Assembly (NCBI GenBank): GCA_938014335.1
Contig: CALLRP010000032.1
Span: 1-57,726 of the forward strand
Length of the DNA stretch: 57,726 nt
From: an uncultured bacterium
GTDB lineage: Bacteria; Hydrogenedentota; Hydrogenedentia; Hydrogenedentales; Hydrogenedentaceae
Direction: 5' to 3'
Positions 53,462 to 57,726 of this stretch are shown here, piece after piece. Position 1 is the first letter of the stretch. Each line of letters begins with the position of its first letter. The notes below the pieces were generated by a model. It ran no database searches and was not told the DNA's origin. It worked only from the letters and a program-made list of their open reading frames with translations. The translations under genes and the position numbers were made by a program.

Positions 53462-54121
53462 TTAATGGTTATTCGAACCATTATTCTCATCGTTCTGGTC
53501 GGGCATTTTGCTAACTACAACCTTTGCAGGCCGTAGTACGCGTTTGCCCAGTATATAGCCTTTTTCATACTCCTGGACCACCGTCCCTTCCGACTGTTCC
53601 GATTCAATTTGTGCTAATGCCTCGTGAACATTCGGGTCGAACGGTTGTCCTATCGCTTTTATAGGTAGCAAACCGCGTGCCATGAGTGTATCTTTTAATT
53701 GCGAAAAGACCATACGGATACCGGAAACAAATGCATCATCTGGATCCGGTGCATGTTGTAATGCCCTTTCAAAATTGTCTAATACAGGAAGTAAGTCTTT
53801 TATTAGATGTTCTGTAGCAATTTCTCGTATCTCTTTGATTTCCCGTGCAGTTCGCTTCCGATAATTATCATACTCTGCGCACACACGGAGATATTTATCT
53901 TTTAACTCTTCTAATTCTTTTGTTTTTTCCTCAAATAATTTAGAAATTTCTTCCAGAGAGTTCGAATTTGAAACAGTTTCCTGTTCAACATTTTCTTCTT
54001 GTGAAGAAGGAATAATCGATGCTCGTCGGATGATTTCCGAATCGGACGCTGTGCTTTCTTTATCCTGTTCAAATTTTTTCTCTAATTCCGATTTCCCTTT
54101 TTCCATATATAAAATTACCAC
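53462..54121 (-). CDS. grpE: Nucleotide exchange factor GrpE
   Basis: GrpE releases ADP from DnaK. A poorly conserved acidic N-terminus precedes a long dimerisation helix (KLFEEKTKELEELKDKYLRV). The core YDNYRKRTAREI, LLPVLDNFERAL and GQPFDPNVHEALAQIES and the C-terminal beta-wing (GYILGKRVLRPAKVVVSK) follow. It lies 48 bases after hrcA and 76 bases before dnaK. The start MVILYMEKGKSE may instead be the second Met (MEKGKSEL), which is equally well placed. Confidence 0.96.
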   Translation of the reverse strand: MVILYMEKGKSELEKKFEQDKESTASDSEIIRRASIIPSSQEENVEQETVSNSNSLEEISKLFEEKTKELEELKDKYLRVCAEYDNYRKRTAREIKEIREIATEHLIKDLLPVLDNFERALQHAPDPDDAFVSGIRMVFSQLKDTLMARGLLPIKAIGQPFDPNVHEALAQIESEQSEGTVVQEYEKGYILGKRVLRPAKVVVSKMPDQNDENNGSNNH

Positions 54122-54169
54122 TCCTTGTTTTTGGATTTTAAATATTCTTTAGTAAATTCTTAACACATT

Positions 54170-55231
54170 TTACCGCCAAAGTCGAGATAGCATTTTCCCG
54201 ACCATTCCCGCTGTGTAATCTACAATTGAAGAGAGCCGTTCATAGGGCATTCGTTTGGGTCCCAAAATGCCGATAAATCCAGCAGGCTCTCCTTCTTCCT
54301 CTAACCGATATGAAGATGCAATAACTCCAAACTCGTTTATATTATTCATCATTGTTTCCGAACCAATCAAAACAGTTCTCTGCTGGTTTTCAGAATGAGC
54401 CAGAGCTTCCCGTAATGCCTTCACTAACGGTGAAGGGTCTTCCATAATACCAATAATGCTTCTCACTTTAGTAGGCTCCTGAAATTCAGGTTGGTCAAAT
54501 AGATTATTAGTCCCATCTAAAAACATCTGATTTGTTGGAGGTTCAACTTGTGTCAAAATCTTTAATGCTAATTCCACTAATTTCCTGCGTTCATCAAAAA
54601 ACTTTTTCAGGCTCTCTCGAACGACAGAATAAATATTGTCAATTGAAACATTGAATAACGATTCATTCAAAAATTTACTTAATGATTCTAAAAGTTGTGG
54701 AGAAACAGTATCATCTAATACAACAGAAGAAGTATGAACAACCCCAAAATTATCCAATATCAAAATAGCTACTTGCCGTTCTAAAAGGGGTACCAATTCC
54801 ACCCTACGGATTACTGCGGTGTTTTCTACCGGTAGTTCCGCCAAACCCGCCTGATGACTTGCCAGAGCCAATAAATGACTGGTCTGACGAAGAATCTGGT
54901 CGGCAGAATCCATTTTTTTTGTTAACTCTTGTTTTATATGTTCACGCTCTGCAAGCGTCAATTCCTGAACTTTCATGAGATGATTCACATAATACTTGTA
55001 ACCCATATCTGTAGGCACACGTCCTGAACTGGTATGCACCTGTGTGAGATAACCCATCTCCTCCAGGTCTGCCATCACATTCCGAATTGTTGCTGGGCTT
55101 AAATTCAGGCCCAACTTCTTTACAACAGTACGTGAGCCTACCGGTTCCGCTGTCGTGATATAGATATGCACGACCGCTTCTAATACGGTCTGTTCTCGTT
55201 CATTTAATGGAGGAAACTTTGTATTCTTCAT
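54170..55231 (-). CDS. hrcA: Heat-inducible transcription repressor HrcA
   Basis: HrcA binds CIRCE operators and represses the heat-shock operon until unfolded proteins occupy GroEL. The N-terminal winged helix is ERTVL-type: LNEREQTVLEAVVHIYITT, then LGLNLSPATIRNVMADLEE and GYLTQVHTSSGRVPTDMGY. The C-terminal GAF-like domain ends with GILGPKRMPYERLSSIVDY. Length (353) is normal. As first gene of the operon it lies directly downstream of the promoter and CIRCE at 55248-55307, so it is autoregulated. Confidence 0.97.
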   Translation of the reverse strand: MKNTKFPPLNEREQTVLEAVVHIYITTAEPVGSRTVVKKLGLNLSPATIRNVMADLEEMGYLTQVHTSSGRVPTDMGYKYYVNHLMKVQELTLAEREHIKQELTKKMDSADQILRQTSHLLALASHQAGLAELPVENTAVIRRVELVPLLERQVAILILDNFGVVHTSSVVLDDTVSPQLLESLSKFLNESLFNVSIDNIYSVVRESLKKFFDERRKLVELALKILTQVEPPTNQMFLDGTNNLFDQPEFQEPTKVRSIIGIMEDPSPLVKALREALAHSENQQRTVLIGSETMMNNINEFGVIASSYRLEEEGEPAGFIGILGPKRMPYERLSSIVDYTAGMVGKMLSRLWR

Positions 55232-55247
55232 AACACATCACCTTTTT

Positions 55248-55274
55248 TTAGCACTCACCAAGAGAGAATGCTAA
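55248..55274 (-). promoter_or_regulatory. CIRCE operator (HrcA-binding inverted repeat)
   Basis: On the plus strand the site reads ttagcactc, a 9-base spacer and gaatgctaa. The consensus is TTAGCACTC-N9-GAGTGCTAA, so a single base differs in one arm. It lies 16 bases before the hrcA start and just downstream of the promoter -10. Confidence 0.95.
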
Positions 55275-55278
55275 CAAT

Positions 55279-55307
55279 ATATTACCACATATTTTAACGA
55301 CTGTCAA
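55279..55307 (-). promoter_or_regulatory. Sigma-70-type promoter of the hrcA operon
   Basis: On the minus strand a perfect -35 TTGACA (55307-55302) is followed by a 17-base spacer and TAATAT (55284-55279). The CIRCE element covers the expected transcription start region, as in other HrcA-controlled operons. Confidence 0.88.
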
Positions 55308-55464
55308 AATAATTCCGTTAGCATCACTCTAAATCAGTGTGTAAAATTACAAAATAATTTAATTTTAATTTATTATTTATTATATTAATTTGTTTATGAG
55401 CATTTGAAAGTTGTAATTTAATGATATATTTTTTTGAACACAGATTAGAGAAAGGGTATAGAAA

Positions 55465-56820
55465 ATGAAAAGACGTAATTTTTTGAAATGGACAGTGAGT
55501 GCACCGCTCATCATTAAATCCTCTGTATTAGGGGCACAAGCCGTCCCTCCATCAGAGCAGGTGCTCATCGGAGTTGTAGGTATTGGTGGTCGTTCTCATG
55601 AACTCATAAATAATCTGCTTAATATTCCTTCCGCACGCATCATTTCTGCCTGTGACTGTTTCAAGCCGAGAATTGATTCTGCTATGAAATCTGTCGGTGA
55701 AAAGAATGGCTGGCATGCTTATACACATCCGTTAGAAATGTTGGATAAGGAAAAATTAGATGGTGTTGTTATATCTACAACCACACATTCGCGTGCGTGG
55801 GTTTCTGCTCATGCTATGATACGGGGTATGGATGTATATATGGAAAAGCCAATGGCTTTAACCGTGGAAGAAGGAAGGGCTCTTATTACATTGGCTCGGA
55901 AATATAAACGCGTTACACAGGTGGGAACACAACAACGGTCTATCCCCCTCAACAATTGGGCAAGTGACCTTGTGAAAAACGGTGCTATTGGCAAGGTTAA
56001 GAAGGTTATCTCTGCAAATTTTGTAAGTCCCCTTCGTTGGAATGAAAATACACAGTATCCCGATTCTCCTCATACGAATGACCCGTGGTGGGATTTATGG
56101 ACAAATCAAGCAGTATTCCGCCCCTATCATGAGGACCTTCATCGAGGTTGGGCAAAATGGTGGGATTACGATGGGGGAGGAACTTCTTTTGGTGTTACAG
56201 GTTGGGGTGCTCATGCGTATGACCAGATTCAGCGTGGCTTAGGAACAGATACAACGGGACCTGTAGAGGTCATATTAGAAGAGCCCGTGAAAAATATGCC
56301 TGCAGGTTTGTTTGAAGAACGAGAAATCAAACCCGAGGAAACAGGAGCACCTTATTATCCCATGACAAAAGATATTGCAGGACCTCGTGCTAAAATCCGT
56401 ATGAAATACCAAAATGGGGTCGAATTGGAACTATACTATGATTCAGATAGAGGTCCCGGGTTGGGCTGTATTTTTGTTGGAGAAAATGGAAGTATAGAAA
56501 TCAATCGCGATGCCATCTCATCAAATCCAGCTGAAATACTACAACGCCCGGACAAACCCAACAAACTTGCTGTCCCCGAAACACAACCGCATCTTGAAAA
56601 TTGGATTCAGGCAATCAAAACACGCAAGCAATGTGTTGCAGATATCGAAATAGGACATCGGAGCAATACGCTGTGTATCCTTGTAAATATTGCTCGCGAT
56701 GTCGGTAAGGTTGGAGAGGTCTTAAAATGGGACCCGAAAAAGGAGCGGTTTAAGAATTGTGATGAAGGGAACGCCATGCTATCCCGCCCCCGTCGCAAAG
56801 GCTATGAATTACCAACATAG
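55465..56820 (+). CDS. Gfo/Idh/MocA family oxidoreductase with Tat signal
   Basis: A twin-arginine signal (MKRRNFLKWTVSAPLII) exports the folded protein with its cofactor. The Rossmann domain has VGIGGRSHELINNLL near residue 37, and the family EKPM motif appears as YMEKPMALTVEEGRALI near 125. The C-terminal domain contains KWWDYDGGGTSFGVTGWGAHAYDQIQ, a segment common in planctomycete-type exported Gfo/Idh proteins. These NAD(P)-dependent enzymes oxidise or rearrange sugars, and several act on glycosides through 3-keto intermediates. The DUF1080 gene starts 24 bases downstream, which supports that kind of role. Confidence 0.88.
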   Translation: MKRRNFLKWTVSAPLIIKSSVLGAQAVPPSEQVLIGVVGIGGRSHELINNLLNIPSARIISACDCFKPRIDSAMKSVGEKNGWHAYTHPLEMLDKEKLDGVVISTTTHSRAWVSAHAMIRGMDVYMEKPMALTVEEGRALITLARKYKRVTQVGTQQRSIPLNNWASDLVKNGAIGKVKKVISANFVSPLRWNENTQYPDSPHTNDPWWDLWTNQAVFRPYHEDLHRGWAKWWDYDGGGTSFGVTGWGAHAYDQIQRGLGTDTTGPVEVILEEPVKNMPAGLFEEREIKPEETGAPYYPMTKDIAGPRAKIRMKYQNGVELELYYDSDRGPGLGCIFVGENGSIEINRDAISSNPAEILQRPDKPNKLAVPETQPHLENWIQAIKTRKQCVADIEIGHRSNTLCILVNIARDVGKVGEVLKWDPKKERFKNCDEGNAMLSRPRRKGYELPT

Positions 56821-56844
56821 AAAAAAGGTGAAAAGGAATATCTT

Positions 56845-57525
56845 ATGTATATACCGCTTTTGCTTTTATTTACTGTTCAAGGTTTCTTATGTGCAACCGA
56901 CGCCAACAAAGATGAAGGTTTTGTATCTATATTTGATGGGAAGACCTTGAAGGGGTGGGAAGGATTGGAAGGTTGGTGGTGGGTCGAAAATGGTGCAATA
57001 ACGAGTCAAAGTACAGCAGAAAAACCCTGTAAAAATGCCCACTACTTATACTGGATGGGAGGTCAGCCAGAGGATTTTATTCTAAAATTAGAGTTCCGTC
57101 TTGAAAACAATAATTCGGGTATCCAGTTCCGTAGCGAGAAACGACCTGACTATGATATATGGGGGTATCAAGCGGATATAGATGAAACAGGCGAATGGAC
57201 AGGTTGTTTGTTTCAGCATGACCGATGGGCTGTCGTGAAAAGAGGGTATAAAACATGGATTGATAAAGATGGAAACCGAAAAGAGGAAATGTTTAAAGAC
57301 CCAAAAGAGTTATTATCAGCTGTGAAGTTCAAAGAATGGAATGAATATGAAATCAAGGCGATTGGGAATCATATTGAACTTTTTATTAATGGGACAAAGA
57401 TGTGCGAAGTATTCGATGATGACAAACAATACTCCCGCCAAAAAGGATATATTGCCTTACAAATGCATCCTGGACCTCCCATGAAAGTCCAATTCCGTAA
57501 CATACGTATCAGAATTCTCAAATAA
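56845..57525 (+). CDS. Secreted DUF1080 (3-keto-disaccharide hydrolase) domain protein
   Basis: The 226-residue protein has a short signal peptide (YIPLLLLFTVQGFLCAT), with Cys at residue 15 as a possible lipidation site lacking a good lipobox. A single DUF1080 beta-jelly-roll follows. Landmarks are FVSIFDGKTLKGWEGLEGWW, DFILKLEFRLENNNSGIQFRSE near 80-100, WNEYEIKAIGNHIELFINGT and the end GYIALQMHPGPPMKVQFRNIRI. Members of this family cleave 3-keto-glycosides. The adjacent Gfo/Idh enzyme could make such keto sugars, so the pair may form a short pathway. Confidence 0.9.
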   Translation: MYIPLLLLFTVQGFLCATDANKDEGFVSIFDGKTLKGWEGLEGWWWVENGAITSQSTAEKPCKNAHYLYWMGGQPEDFILKLEFRLENNNSGIQFRSEKRPDYDIWGYQADIDETGEWTGCLFQHDRWAVVKRGYKTWIDKDGNRKEEMFKDPKELLSAVKFKEWNEYEIKAIGNHIELFINGTKMCEVFDDDKQYSRQKGYIALQMHPGPPMKVQFRNIRIRILK

Positions 57526-57639
57526 ATAAGGAATTCTAACCCCACACTATCATTTACTAATAACACAACACTTATAATAAACCAACACATGCTTCCATTC
57601 GAACTAATTAATTCTTAATGTAGCCCAACCATTCCTGTC

Positions 57640-57726
57640 TGTGCCTTGTTCTTTTCTCTGTGTCTCTCCGTGTTCTCTGTGGTTAGATTTTTTTTCTTTT
57701 TCACCACAGAGGGCACAGAGAAGCAC
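57640..57726. repeat. CTCTGTG/CACAGAG inverted repeat at window end
   Basis: ctctgtggt (57675-57683) pairs exactly with accacagag (57703-57711) around a T-rich loop. Outer copies (ttctctgtgtc, gcacagagaa) extend the symmetry imperfectly on both sides. It resembles a dispersed intergenic palindromic repeat and is cut by the window edge. Confidence 0.65.

Noticed and set aside
55318..55345. Second CIRCE element upstream of the first (ttagcatcactc)
   Set aside because: Only one arm-like half with an insertion is present and no matching second arm follows at nine bases.

Overview
The window reads as chromosomal DNA of an AT-rich, Gram-negative-type, uncultured bacterium. The best guess is Candidatus Hydrogenedentota (Hydrogenedens-like). 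Three large secreted proteins share Cys-containing PASTA repeats, long Glu-Gly (EG) linkers and the same C-terminal HSADxN...LLRVIQFFN...TEDGxxPG module, a combination I associate with that phylum. This assignment is from memory of protein style, not from a search. Lol lipoprotein-sorting genes and a GrpE/DnaK/DnaJ operon with a CIRCE operator fit a diderm bacterium. I see no rRNA, tRNA, CRISPR array, transposase or phage gene.

Layout. 1-5.7 kb: ispH, a large FAD/Fe-S (GlcD-like) oxidoreductase, a sphingomyelinase-like phosphodiesterase and a LolA-like protein, all on +. 5.7-6.3 kb: gene-poor, with a hairpin repeat. 6.3-13.4 kb: trmB, a secreted InlB-repeat/PASTA protein, a polytopic membrane protein and a secreted GLUG/PASTA protein, ended by a strong bidirectional terminator. 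13.4-19.7 kb: a PEP-synthase-like ATP-grasp protein (-), a PilZ protein (+) and a secreted PhoPQ-related hydrolase with a 96-bp coding minisatellite (-). 19.8-29.1 kb: a housekeeping run, rpsB-tsf-pyrH-frr-uppS-cdsA-prfB-lysS-lolC/E-lolD, with a good promoter and a possible pseudoknot leader before rpsB. 29.2-33.6 kb: a DUF4838 protein and a three-domain PEP-utilising dikinase. 33.65-36.65 kb: one large decayed gene on -, with signal peptide, GLUG, PASTA, cohesin-like and dockerin/EF-hand segments, EG linker and a C-terminal membrane anchor, broken by at least nine lesions. 36.8-42.7 kb: argA-like acetyltransferase, proC, a DivIVA-domain protein, LolA, maf and a DUF6259 protein. 42.7-46.6 kb: an ECF sigma/anti-sigma pair (-), then purO-purB (+) from a near-consensus promoter. 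46.6-47.0 kb: an AT-rich gap with DnaA-box-like sites. 47.0-55.3 kb: a GH38 protein, fdxA, dnaJ, dnaK, grpE and hrcA (-) with CIRCE. 55.4-57.5 kb: a Tat-exported Gfo/Idh/MocA oxidoreductase and a DUF1080 protein (+).

How the parts fit. LolC/E and LolD with two LolA-like carriers suggest lipoprotein export. The GH38, DUF4838, DUF6259, Gfo/Idh and DUF1080 genes point to degradation of complex glycans. PurO replaces the bacterial PurH cyclohydrolase step next to purB. The most unusual content is the modular surface-protein family: three intact members carry a dockerin-like C-terminal module, and a fourth, pseudogenised member carries cohesin-like domains and a membrane anchor. This raises the possibility of a cellulosome-like surface-attachment scheme whose local scaffold has decayed.
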